A stretch of 64,000 bases of DNA from Acidobacteriota bacterium (GTDB taxonomy: Bacteria > Acidobacteriota > Thermoanaerobaculia > Multivoradales > SZUA-115), in NCBI GenBank assembly GCA_024277255.1, contig JAJRVQ010000170.1, forward strand, positions 1-64,000, read 5' to 3'. Of this stretch, positions 32,299 to 44,201 are shown piece after piece. The position numbers were made by a program, and so were the translations under genes. Each line of letters starts with the position of its first letter. Within the stretch, counting starts at the first letter, position 1. Under the pieces are notes generated by a model. It was not told the origin of the DNA. It saw nothing but the letters and a program-made list of their open reading frames with translations, and did not search any database.

Positions 32299-33536
32299 CT
32301 CATCCGACCCTTGGATACAGGGGCGCCGGAGTTGACCAAGGGATCGCCAACACCAAAGTGGCCCTCCAACCAGAGGTTCCCCATGGAGGAGCCAGCCTCC
32401 ATGAACTCCGAGACACCCTGAATATTCGCCGCGCGGACCGCTTGTGTGTAGCCCCTGTCGTTCCTGTAGAGAACACGCACTTCTTCAGGTCTAAGTCCAT
32501 TCAGGAAGAAAGGTGAGTGCGTCGTGACCAACAGCTGCGACCGCTCGGCCGCAGCTCGACACTCTTCGGCAAGGTCCGGTAGGAGCCGCGGGTGGAGAAA
32601 GTTCTCTGGTTCTTCGATACCGATGAATTGCGGTGGTTGCGGATCGTGGAGCACCAGCAAGTAGGCGAGCAGCTTGAGAGTGCCATCCGAGGCGAATCGG
32701 GAGAGTACCGGCTGATCGAACGGAGCGTCCTTGATCTGCAACAGCAGCCTCCCGTCGAGCATGGGATCCGCCACCACGTTCTCGATACGGGGAATGCGCC
32801 GACGTAGGGTGGAGAAGATTCTCTCGAGATGATCCGGGTGCTGCTCTTGCAGATATTGGACAACATTGGGCAGATTGTCGCCGGTCTTGCTAAGCCGATC
32901 TTGAGGTCCGGCATCCGGTTGGCCACGCGTATCGTCGATCGAGAGATAGGAGACGTACCAATCGGTAATGAACTCACGCAATGCCGCAACGCGTGGATGG
33001 TCGGCGAACTGCCCCAAGGTGTTGACCGCGATGAGGTCGGGGGAGCGCAAAGCTTTGTCGATTCTCTGGTCAGACTCCTCCGGCATGTCGCCACTGATGA
33101 CTTTCCCTTGCCCCTTCTTGTAGTCGAGAAAACGGAAAGGACGGCCAAAGCGACCACGCTGCCACGCCAGCCACTCCTCGGAAACGAATGGACCTCTGGC
33201 TCCCTCGTCGATGGCGAGGTGGTAGGTGATGATGGGCTGCTTCGGCTTCTCCCGGTACTTGATTTCGATGACTACCGGGCCGTCCTGTCCCCGAGTCTTG
33301 AGTTCTTTCGCCCGGCCCCGGCGATCCCAGGCATGACGCAACCCGAACTGGAAGCACTCGGAGAGGAAATTGAAGACGTCAAAGACGGTGGATTTGCCGC
33401 TGCCGTTGGGACCAAGCAGGACGGTGAGCGGTGTGAGATCTCGTAGCTCTACATCCTTCAGAGCGCGATAGTTCTGGACGTGGAGTCTCTCGATACGGGC
33501 GGGAGAGGCTGGTTGCCCTCCTCGTGTCTGGTTCAT
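32295..33536 (-). CDS. AAA family ATPase (OLD/RecF-like, AAA_21)
   Basis: [49 protein letters not shown]. Confidence 0.92.
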   Translation of the reverse strand: MNQTRGGQPASPARIERLHVQNYRALKDVELRDLTPLTVLLGPNGSGKSTVFDVFNFLSECFQFGLRHAWDRRGRAKELKTRGQDGPVVIEIKYREKPKQPIITYHLAIDEGARGPFVSEEWLAWQRGRFGRPFRFLDYKKGQGKVISGDMPEESDQRIDKALRSPDLIAVNTLGQFADHPRVAALREFITDWYVSYLSIDDTRGQPDAGPQDRLSKTGDNLPNVVQYLQEQHPDHLERIFSTLRRRIPRIENVVADPMLDGRLLLQIKDAPFDQPVLSRFASDGTLKLLAYLLVLHDPQPPQFIGIEEPENFLHPRLLPDLAEECRAAAERSQLLVTTHSPFFLNGLRPEEVRVLYRNDRGYTQAVRAANIQGVSEFMEAGSSMGNLWLEGHFGVGDPLVNSGAPVSKGRMR

Positions 33537-33686
33537 GACGTGACTTCCTTCGCCGTCTCTGGACTAGCTCTTGGTGTCTAGGAGGCTGACTCCAGCAAAG
33601 GGATCCTGCCAGAGTTCAAACCAGCAAGGAGGATATCGCGAGGAGCGGCAGGCGTGAGCACTTCTCGGCGACAGTCTCGTCTTCAA

Positions 33687-34301
33687 TCACCCACTGCCGG
33701 CCAACTCCTGCGCTTTCTTGGCGAACCGCTCCGCATCCAGCCTGCGCCCGGCGAAGTCGCGGTGGAGGGAGCCGAGTTGGTGTTCCCACCAGTCGGGCTC
33801 GGGCGCTTGGTCCGGTTCCCAGGTGACGCCGGGGCGGTAGAGCATCCAGAAGTCCCAGGCGGGGTAGTCGAGTCCCTGGACAAAGGGTTGGACGGCGGAG
33901 CCAACTCGCTGTCCACCGTCCCAATAGTGGTGGACGCCCGGCCCGTTCATCAGTTTGATGGCGTTGGCGGTGTGCTTCTCTTTGGCGCTGGATTGGCTGG
34001 AAGAGATGACGAAGACCGTCAGGTTCGGGATGTTCAGTTCCTGGCGCAAGGCTTTGTTAACTTCGGAGACCCCCCGAAGACAGACCCCTCATGTGGGGGC
34101 GACGAGCAGGACCGCGCGGACATCTCCCGATGCTTCGTTGAAGGCGGTGCGGAAGGGGTCGAGATTTTCGCCGATCCGTTCGTGTTCCGGCTCCGTGTCG
34201 GTGGATGCCGAGGTGCGAGTGAGGCCGAAGAGGGCTCCAAGGCCAAGGAGGGCAAAAAGGGCCAGAAGTTCGATTCTCAGATATCGGGTCCAAGGGCGCA
34301 T
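33687..34301 (-). CDS. thioredoxin-like membrane-anchored protein with in-frame TGA in a UxxC motif; candidate selenoprotein
   Basis: MRPWTRYLRIELLALFALLGLG...VRAVLLVAPT-U-GVCLRGVSEVNKALRQELNIPNLTVFVISSSQ...; TGA at 34089-34091, same frame continues to 33687; RBS AGGAG upstream of ATG 34301. Confidence 0.82.
34061..34079 (-). promoter_or_regulatory. candidate bacterial SECIS hairpin
   Basis: CUUCGG-GGGGUCU-CCGAAG starting 10 nt after UGA, apical GGUCU. Confidence 0.72.
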
Positions 34302-34702
34302 CACAGTCTCCTGGCAAGTAGTTGCAGCATGTTGAGGGCCAGAGCGAAGAGCCACAGAGCCGCGGCACTCCACAGTGCGAGGCGAGGGAGCCACGGCCGC
34401 TTCGCGGGGCAGGCTTGCCCAGCGGCGAGGGCTCGTCGGCGGTAGACGCTCCAAAATCCGTAGGCCAGTGGCAGGCTGGCGAGGGCCAATATCAACAGGC
34501 TGTAGGGATGGAGGCCAGCGGCCCACACCGAGCCGCTGACCCCGAGCAGGCTAACCAGTAACGGTGCCAACACCGGAACGCAGCAGGCGGTGGCGGCGGT
34601 GGCGAGCGCGGCCGCTCCGGCTCCGGTGGCGGCTAGGCCGAGCCCTTTGAGGGAGCCCTTGGCGGGCGAGGCGGGGTGGAGGTTGCCTTGCGTGGGCGTC
34701 AT
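34301..34702 (-). CDS. MerT-like mercuric transport membrane protein
   Basis: LAATGAGAAALATAATACCVPVLAPLLVSLLGVSGSVWAAGLHPYSLLILALASLPLAYGFWSVYRRR...CPAKRP. Confidence 0.8.
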   Translation of the reverse strand: MTPTQGNLHPASPAKGSLKGLGLAATGAGAAALATAATACCVPVLAPLLVSLLGVSGSVWAAGLHPYSLLILALASLPLAYGFWSVYRRRALAAGQACPAKRPWLPRLALWSAAALWLFALALNMLQLLARRL

Positions 34703-34745
34703 CACTGTTCTCCTAGCGATTGGAGTCGTTGCGGGTTCTATCTTC

Positions 34746-35291
34746 CTAGTCGGTCTCGGCCTCCGGTTCGACCATCTTCCATTCTTCGACGGCAAGTCCC
34801 GGAGGCTGATCGGCGTGGCTAGCGTGGAGCTGCCCGCGCAAGCGAAGCCGCTGGCCGACGAGATCCTCCTTGCCCCGCAGCGCCTCTACCACCTCGCCTC
34901 CACGAAGCAAGAAGGCGGTGACGGGACCGCCGGTCTCCAGGTACAGGTCCTCCTCGCGGGAGACGAGTTTGCCGCTGACCGTGATCTCCACTTCGGGAGC
35001 CGAGAAGCCGGCGTCGCTGACCGTTTTGCGCAGCAGTCGGGGATCGAAACTCTCGCCCTGAGCAGACCACACGGTGGCGCTACCCGCTTCAAAATCAACC
35101 TCGACACGATCGACGCCATCCAGGCGTCGTAGGGCCTTTTCGGCCCCATAGGCTCACAACGGTCACGTCATGCCGTCGATGCGCAGGTGGGCTTGTTCCA
35201 CCTGGGCGAGGGCGGCGGTAGCGGTGACCATCCAGGCGATGAGCGCCAAGGCGCCCAAGCCGATGATCGAGCGAGTCTTTCTAAGGTTCAT
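34746..35291 (-). CDS. MerP-like HMA-domain protein with two in-frame TGA codons (UxxU); candidate double selenoprotein
   Basis: MNLRKTRSIIGLGALALIAWMVTATAALAQVEQAHLRIDGMT-U-PL-U-AYGAEKALRRLDGVDRVEVDFEAGSATVWSAQGESFDPRLLRKTVSDAGFSAPEVEITVSG...; TGAs at 35163-35165 and 35154-35156. Confidence 0.82.
35111..35129 (-). promoter_or_regulatory. candidate bSECIS hairpin 2 (for UGA at 35154-35156)
   Basis: CGACGCC-UGGAU-GGCGUCG, perfect 7-bp stem, loop begins at the 32nd nt after the second UGA. Confidence 0.55.
35130..35148 (-). promoter_or_regulatory. candidate bSECIS hairpin 1 (for UGA at 35163-35165)
   Basis: UGGGGCC-GAAAA-GGCCCUA, 7-bp stem (one G.U), loop begins at the 22nd nt after the first UGA. 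Confidence 0.55.
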
Positions 35292-36269
35292 TCGGTCCCT
35301 CCTGTAGCTGTAGTTTGTAGACGCGGCTAGTGGCGGCGTCGGTGACGTAAAGATGGCCGTGTGTCCCGAGAGCGAGCCCTTGGGGGGTCTGGACGCGGTG
35401 TTGTTCGGCCTCGGGGACCTTCCATTCGGCGAGGTAGGAGCCGTCGGCGGCGAGCAGCTGCACCCGCCGGTTGGCGCTGTCGGCGACATGCATGCGACCT
35501 GCCGCGTCGACTGCCACGTCCACCGGGTCTTGGAACTGGCCGAACCAGGTGCCGGAGCTTCCCCAGCTACCCAGCGGCTCTCCATCGGTGGAGAAGCGCT
35601 GGATCCGGTGGCTGTGGGCGTCGGCGACGTAGAGCGTTGCGTCCGGCGCTACGATGAGTTTTGCCGGGTAGTGCAGCTGGCCGGGGTCGTGCCCTGCATC
35701 CGCCAAGATGGCGATGGGTTGGCCGTCGCTGGTGAACTTCTGGAGGCGATGGCCGTAGAACTCAGTCACGTAGACGAAGCCTTCGCCGTCGATGGCGATG
35801 CCGGACGGCGAGGAAAGTTCACCGAGGGCCTCGCCCGCCGTTCCCCATTGGCGCAGTAGGGCGCCCGTTTCGTCGAAAACCCGTACGCGATCGAGCAGGA
35901 AGTCGGCGACGTAGATCTCGCCGTCGTCGCCGATCGCCAGATCGATGGGCCGCCCCGCGCCTTGGTCGGCGGCGCTCCAGCTGGCCAGGGCCGCTGCGTC
36001 GGCCGCGAAGATGTGAATTCGACCGCTGCCGGAGTCGGCGACATAGACCTTGCCTGAAGGGCCGACGGCGATCCCTTGCAGCGCTGGCTGGCCACCATCA
36101 CTCCGCGCCACCTCCCAGCTGGTGACGACGCGGTACGAGAACTCCGCCGCCTTGGTCTTTGTCGTCGTCTCTGTCTCCGTCGCCGTCTCCGCTGGACTTG
36201 GGTCGGGGTCAGCGGGTGATTGGCAACCCAGCCAGAGCAAACACAGAAGGAGTGCGGCGACCCATCGAT

Positions 36270-36282
<13 letters not shown>
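35281..36282 (-). CDS. NHL-repeat beta-propeller lipoprotein
   Basis: Lipobox LLLCLLWLGCQS; repeats such as GSGRIHIFAADA, FQDPVDVAVDAAGRMHVADSANRRVQ. Confidence 0.88.
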
Positions 36283-38882
<2,600 letters not shown>

Positions 38883-38964
38883 GGTGCCTCCTTCGTACTT
38901 GAGTTGCGCCCTATCGAGGCGAACTCGGCGGAGCATCGGTCCGTTCTACGCACGAACCGTATCA

Positions 38965-38983
38965 TATCCCCCTGGGGGGGATA
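38965..38983. promoter_or_regulatory. CsoR-type operator palindrome
   Basis: TATCCCCC-TGG-GGGGGATA, perfect 8-bp inverted repeat just upstream of the csoR-like gene. Confidence 0.75.
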
Positions 38984-39022
38984 CAAGTGCGAATGGAGAA
39001 AGCCATTTTGGCGCCAGCGGTC

Positions 39023-40627
39023 TCAGAAACTCCGGCGAGTCGAAACCAACCACTGCACGCCCTGGATCTCGCCGCCCGTCTTGTCCAGAGGGAAGGCAAG
39101 ATCCAGGTGCAGCACATTGCCCGAGCTGGAGCGATTGAGTCCGAGGCGCAGGCCGATGCCGACGTCGCTCAGTGTGCCGGAGCCGGCGTCGCGGGCAAGG
39201 CCGGGCGTCCAAGCACGGCCGACATCGAAGAAGATCGCCCCGCCGACATCCGCTAGCCGGAACAAGCTGCGCGGGGTGAAGAAGCGCTGCTCCAGGGTGA
39301 CCAAGAACTGCCGGTCTCCGTCCTGGAAGCGCAAGGGATAGCCCCGTAGGCCACTGTCGCCGCCGAGCAAGAGTTGACTTTCGCTATCCCGCCGGTGATC
39401 CGCGGCCAGTCGCAGTCGCGCAAAGAACCGGTGGCGGTTCCAGACGCGGCGGTAGTACCTTGCCTCACTGTTCCAACGCACGTTTTCCAGGCCGACGGCG
39501 CCCCACCGCCCGAGGATCGACGTGGTTAGATCGAGCAGGGAAGCCTCCGTGGGTTGCAGATTGTGGTCCAGCACAGCAGCGAAGAGGAGGCGGCCCCGGT
39601 CACCGCTCAAGGCGCGCGGCGAGAGGCCCAGGCGGGCCTGGAGGCGGGTGCCCAGGTAGCGGTCTTCAGTGCGCCCGATGCGGTCGAAGTTCTCTGTTTC
39701 GAGGTAGCGGTTTCCAACTTGCTCGAAACCGATCCAAGGATAGGCGAGGGTGCGATCGGTGGGCACTATAGAGGAGGGCGACTCCGGCGAGGTGGCGAAA
39801 CGCACTTCTTCGAAGGTCAGACCGAAGGTCCAGCGATGGGTCTGGTCGTCGGCCAAACCACGGGAGAAGCCGCGGAAAATCTCCAAGCGCCGGCTCTTCT
39901 GGGCAAACTGATCAACCACCTGGCCGCGTCGATAGAGAGGTACGATCCGCCGGTCCGAGAGTGCCGCGAATCCGACGCTGCGGCGGCTGTCGAGGGCGAA
40001 GAAGGGGAGGCCCACTGCGAGCTTCCACGTCTCGCCGTCACTGCTGTCGGAATACTGCGCCACCAGACGGGTTCGACTGCCGAGGAGATTCGGATCTCGA
40101 TAGCGGAACAAGAGGGTGTCTCGGTCGACTCCGAAAGTCTGGCGCAAGTCGACCGTCTTGCCTGTACCGAGTAGGTTGGTGTCGCTGAGCTTGATGGTCG
40201 AACGGTTGACGCCCCCGCGGCGGCCGAAACTCACCCCCCCTTCGAGAGACCAGGTGTCTTGGGTCTGGACCACCACCTCGACCTTCTGCTGATCGGTCGC
40301 CCTACTCTCGATCTGGGCTTCGGCAAGGTACCGGCTTTGGCGCAGCAGTCTCTCGGTTTCGGCGAGAACCTCTGGGTCCAGTGGATCTCCACGATGAAAG
40401 AGCAACTGCTGGCGCACAACCCTGGGTCGCGTCGTGCGGTGCAGGCGGTTGGCGAGGCGGAACAACCGTTTGTTTTCGCGGGGATCGCTGAGGTCGAAGA
40501 TGTTGCCGATCTCGATGGTGATGGACTGGATCTCCGGGGCCCGCGGAGCGAAGGCGGCCTGAAACGGTGGTGAGCAATCGGGCTGGCCGCAGAGCAGGAG
40601 GAAGAGCGAGACGGCGGCGCTGATCAT
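39023..40627 (-). CDS. BamA/surface-antigen (D15) family outer membrane protein
   Basis: POTRA-like N-terminus; GGDSGLRGYPLRFQDGDRQFLVTLEQRFFTPRSLFRLADVGGAIFFDVGRAW. Confidence 0.85.
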   Translation of the reverse strand: MISAAVSLFLLLCGQPDCSPPFQAAFAPRAPEIQSITIEIGNIFDLSDPRENKRLFRLANRLHRTTRPRVVRQQLLFHRGDPLDPEVLAETERLLRQSRYLAEAQIESRATDQQKVEVVVQTQDTWSLEGGVSFGRRGGVNRSTIKLSDTNLLGTGKTVDLRQTFGVDRDTLLFRYRDPNLLGSRTRLVAQYSDSSDGETWKLAVGLPFFALDSRRSVGFAALSDRRIVPLYRRGQVVDQFAQKSRRLEIFRGFSRGLADDQTHRWTFGLTFEEVRFATSPESPSSIVPTDRTLAYPWIGFEQVGNRYLETENFDRIGRTEDRYLGTRLQARLGLSPRALSGDRGRLLFAAVLDHNLQPTEASLLDLTTSILGRWGAVGLENVRWNSEARYYRRVWNRHRFFARLRLAADHRRDSESQLLLGGDSGLRGYPLRFQDGDRQFLVTLEQRFFTPRSLFRLADVGGAIFFDVGRAWTPGLARDAGSGTLSDVGIGLRLGLNRSSSGNVLHLDLAFPLDKTGGEIQGVQWLVSTRRSF

Positions 40628-41001
40628 GGTTGGCCCACCGGCGTAATCTTGTTCGCCGGCCACAAGCGACCGCGGAACGGGGCCAGATAGAGTCCCAGAG
40701 TCATCGTCCAGCTGAGCAAGGCCGGCCACAGATCATGGAAAACGAAGTCTCGCCTTCCCTGGTGCAGCCACGGGTTGCACCACGGGCTGTGAGCCTCCAA
40801 CTCAAAGGAGTGGGAGGCTCATCGGTTGTTTCTCCCAGACTAGCTGGTTGCCGGCAAGGTATCAACGGTCGATGAATCGGCCATTAACCGGTAGTTCAGT
40901 CATGGCCAGATGCCTTTCAAAGGTGGTGTCGCGCGAGACTATGCTGCTCCGGCAGGTGGAGGCCGTGAGGAGTGGGTTGGAAAGGCGCTAGACTCGCCGC
41001 C

Positions 41002-42198
41002 ATGGAATCCCGCTTGTCGCTGATCGCCACCTGCTCCCTCGGTCTCGAGGAGTTGCTCGCCGCCGAGCTGACCCAACTGGGTGTTGCGGCGCCGGCCAGC
41101 GAGCGGGGAGCGGTGCGCTGGCGGGGTGATTGGGCCTCTTGCTGGCGAGCCAACTGGCGGTTGCGGACCGCCAATCGGGTCTTGGTACAGCTGGCCTCCT
41201 GGCAGGCGAGCGGTGGAGATTCTCTGGCGGCGGGGGCGCAACGGTTGGTGGAGAGCGGCGCTTCGGCTCCCGATCGGGATTGGGGCGGGGTGAGCGTGCA
41301 CCAGCTCTTCGATCCGGCGCGCACCTTCAGCATACGGGCCACCGTTTCCGGCTCGCGCATGCGCGATTCCCGCTGGGTGGCACTCAAGGTCAAGGACGGA
41401 ATTGTTGATGGCCAGCGCCAGGTTTACGGACGCCGATCTTCGATCGACCGGGATTTGCCGGGATTGCCCCTGCGCGTGCGGTTGGTGGGCAAGCATGCGA
41501 CGCTGCTTCTCGACACTTCCGGCATGCCGCTCGACCGGCGGGGGTATCGCTTGCAGATGGTGGGAGCACCGCTGCGCGAGCAGCTGGCAGCGGCTTGCGT
41601 CCTGGCGGCCGATTGGAGTGGCGGCGGCGCGATCGCCGACCCCATGTGCGGTTCGGGGACTCTGCTGGCCGAAGCGGGTTGGATTGCCCTCGGGCGGGCT
41701 CCCGGTGCAATGCGCTGGCGCCAGGCTCGCGACAGCGGCACGTTCGCCTGGGCTTTCGAGGGCTTTCCGGGATTTGACGCCCAGCGCTTTGCCGCTGTGC
41801 GCTCCGAGGCCATCCCGGCGTTGATGGAGGAGGCCGACCTGCGGCTTTACGCCGGTGATACCGAGTCTTCGGCGCTCAACGCCACCGAGAGCAATCTGCG
41901 CCGCGCCGGTCTGATCGAGCGAACCTGGCTGCGGCAAACCGACGCCTTCACCACCGATGCACCCCCCGGGCCGGGCTTGGTGTTGATCAATCCGCCCTAT
42001 GGTGAGCGGCTGGCCATGCAGCCGGATCACTGGAAGCGGATCGGCGACTTGCTCAAGCAGCGCTGGCAGGGCTGGCGCGCGGTGGTGGTGGCCGGTGATG
42101 CCGGCAAAGGCAAGTTCATCGGCCTGCGGCCCAAGCGCAGGCTGCCGATCAAGAATGGGCCGCTGGACGCTCGGATCTTGATCTTCGACCTTTTCTGA
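41002..42198 (+). CDS. THUMP-domain class I SAM-dependent RNA methyltransferase (RlmL/RlmK-like)
   Basis: SLIATCSLGLEELLAAEL; GGAIADPMCGSGTLLAEA; LVLINPPYGERL. Confidence 0.92.
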   Translation: MESRLSLIATCSLGLEELLAAELTQLGVAAPASERGAVRWRGDWASCWRANWRLRTANRVLVQLASWQASGGDSLAAGAQRLVESGASAPDRDWGGVSVHQLFDPARTFSIRATVSGSRMRDSRWVALKVKDGIVDGQRQVYGRRSSIDRDLPGLPLRVRLVGKHATLLLDTSGMPLDRRGYRLQMVGAPLREQLAAACVLAADWSGGGAIADPMCGSGTLLAEAGWIALGRAPGAMRWRQARDSGTFAWAFEGFPGFDAQRFAAVRSEAIPALMEEADLRLYAGDTESSALNATESNLRRAGLIERTWLRQTDAFTTDAPPGPGLVLINPPYGERLAMQPDHWKRIGDLLKQRWQGWRAVVVAGDAGKGKFIGLRPKRRLPIKNGPLDARILIFDLF

Positions 42199-42235
42199 AC
42201 CGCGACTTACCGGCGACCTGCCAGCGTTGCCCCCT

Positions 42236-42690
42236 TTATTTCGCGGCCTTCCGGGCCTCCTCGTCGGTGCTGGCCGGTGGCACCGTCACCGACTGGTAGC
42301 GACGCAGGGTGACCTTGCCCGGAGGTAGGCCGCGCGGCTTGGCGATGTCATCGCAACGTGCCGCGTGCACGGCGACACGACCGCCTCGTTTGGCCTTGGA
42401 ATGGCCGGCGGCCAAGGCCGCGGCGTAGCGCTGGGTCGAGCGGGGCAGGCGGTCGAGCTTGTCCGGGTTGCGCACCACGACGTGGGAGCCCGACTGGCCG
42501 GCGACGTGAAACCAGAAGTCGCGCGGCGCGGCCAGCTTCAGGCTGAGGATGTCGTTGTCCGCCGCGCTACGGCCGACGAGGACGGTCATCCCGTCGGGAG
42601 AGACGAACCGCTTGGCGACCGAACGGCCGCGCCAACTCCCCGCCTCCGGGTCGGGAGGCGGGGGTGCTTCTCCACGCCGGTTCAGTCGAC
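42236..42690 (-). CDS. NFACT-R (DUF814) RNA-binding domain protein; exact start uncertain
   Basis: FVSPDGMTVLVGRSAADNDILSLKLAAPRDFWFHVAGQSGSHVVVRNPDK. Confidence 0.75.
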
Positions 42691-44187
42691 GATCTCCCCG
42701 AACTCGGCGAGCTGTTCGGCGATGGTCGCGCGATCTCCGGCGACGACCAAGGTCATTTCGTCCGGCCGGAGGTATTGGGTCACCACTTCGCGGACTCGCT
42801 CCGGGGTCACCGCATAGATCTGATCGACATAGCTGTTCAGGTAGTCGTCGGAAAGACCGTGCAGTTCGATGCGCGCCAGCTGTCCAATGATTCCCGGCGC
42901 GATGGAATTGCGCAGTACGAAGACGCCCGCCAGGTAGTTCTGAATGCCGCGCAGTTCCTCTGCGGAGGGGGCTTCGGCGCGCATCCGGTCGATCTCCTTG
43001 AAGATCTCGCGTAGAGCTGGGCCGGTGACGTTGGTGGTGATATCGGCCGTCTGCGTCCACAGTCCGGTGCGGTAGTTGGAGGTAATGGCACTGTTCGGCG
43101 AATAGGTGTAGCCCTTGTCTTCGCGGATATTGGCTGTAATTCGTGAGTTGAATGAACCGCCGAGCAGGGCGTTGGCGATCTGCAGGGCGGTGAAGTCGGC
43201 GTGCGAGGGATCGATCGTCGGGATGGCGATGCGCACGGTGGACTGCTGTGCACCCGGCCGGTCGATGAGATGTACCTTGCGTTCCGAGGTCATCTTGGGC
43301 GGATTGCTGATCGGCTCGGCACCGGCCGTCCAGTCGTCGAAGCTCTCGCGGATCGCCGTCTCGACGGCGGCCGGGTCGAACTTGCCCACCACATAGATGT
43401 GCGTCCGGCGGGCGCCGAAGTTGGCCTCGTAGAAGCGGCGAATCTTCTCCACCGAATAGCTCTGGATCAGCTCGGTCGTGGGGAACAGGCGCCCGTAAGG
43501 ATGGTCGCCATAGATCACCGAGGCCAACCGCTGCTGAGCGATCGGTTGCGGTTGGCTGAGCGCGATGGTGACGTCGCGGATCATGTTGCTCTTGAGCCGC
43601 TCGACCTCGCTCGGCGGAAAGGCTGGATTGCGCATCACGTCGGCCACTAGCCGCACCGCTTGCGGCGCGAACTCGGCCAGTACGTTGGCGCCGATGGCGG
43701 TGGAGTCGTTACCGACGTTGAGGTCGAGTTCGCCACCCATGGTCGCCGCCTCGGCGGCCAGCGTCTTGGCGTCGCGGGTGGTGGTGCCCTCTCCCATCAG
43801 GTCGACGGTGAGGTCGGCTAGCCAGACTTCCTCGGCGGTTTCGTTTCCGTTGCCGAGTCGAAGGCGAGCCGAGATCGTCGCCTTGGGGAGTAGGCCGTAC
43901 TGCACCAAGGTGGCACGCAACCCGTTGTCGAGTTCGAAGGTGTGCTTGGCGGGCAACTCGAACCCCTTGGGCTTGCCGGGCGCGGGCGGGGCTTCTTTGT
44001 CCGCCGCGGCCGTGCCGGTGTCGGCAGTCGGTTCAGCGGCGGTCGGTTCAGCGGTGGTCGGTTCAGCGGCGATGGCGGTGGTGCTGAGGAGCAAGGTGAG
44101 CGGCAGCAAGATGAGCAGGGCCGCGAGCAGAAGACGAGGGGAGAGGGGCTGGACGGTGCGGTCTAGTGTGTTCAATGTCTGAGTCAT
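42682..44187 (-). CDS. M16 family peptidase-like protein, non-catalytic subunit type
   Basis: Insulinase architecture but no HxxEH; PFPPSEVERLKSNMIRDV; NALLGGSFNSRITANIREDKGYTY. Confidence 0.88.
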   Translation of the reverse strand: MTQTLNTLDRTVQPLSPRLLLAALLILLPLTLLLSTTAIAAEPTTAEPTAAEPTADTGTAAADKEAPPAPGKPKGFELPAKHTFELDNGLRATLVQYGLLPKATISARLRLGNGNETAEEVWLADLTVDLMGEGTTTRDAKTLAAEAATMGGELDLNVGNDSTAIGANVLAEFAPQAVRLVADVMRNPAFPPSEVERLKSNMIRDVTIALSQPQPIAQQRLASVIYGDHPYGRLFPTTELIQSYSVEKIRRFYEANFGARRTHIYVVGKFDPAAVETAIRESFDDWTAGAEPISNPPKMTSERKVHLIDRPGAQQSTVRIAIPTIDPSHADFTALQIANALLGGSFNSRITANIREDKGYTYSPNSAITSNYRTGLWTQTADITTNVTGPALREIFKEIDRMRAEAPSAEELRGIQNYLAGVFVLRNSIAPGIIGQLARIELHGLSDDYLNSYVDQIYAVTPERVREVVTQYLRPDEMTLVVAGDRATIAEQLAEFGEIVD

Positions 44188-44201
44188 TTTGATCGTTCCT
44201 C

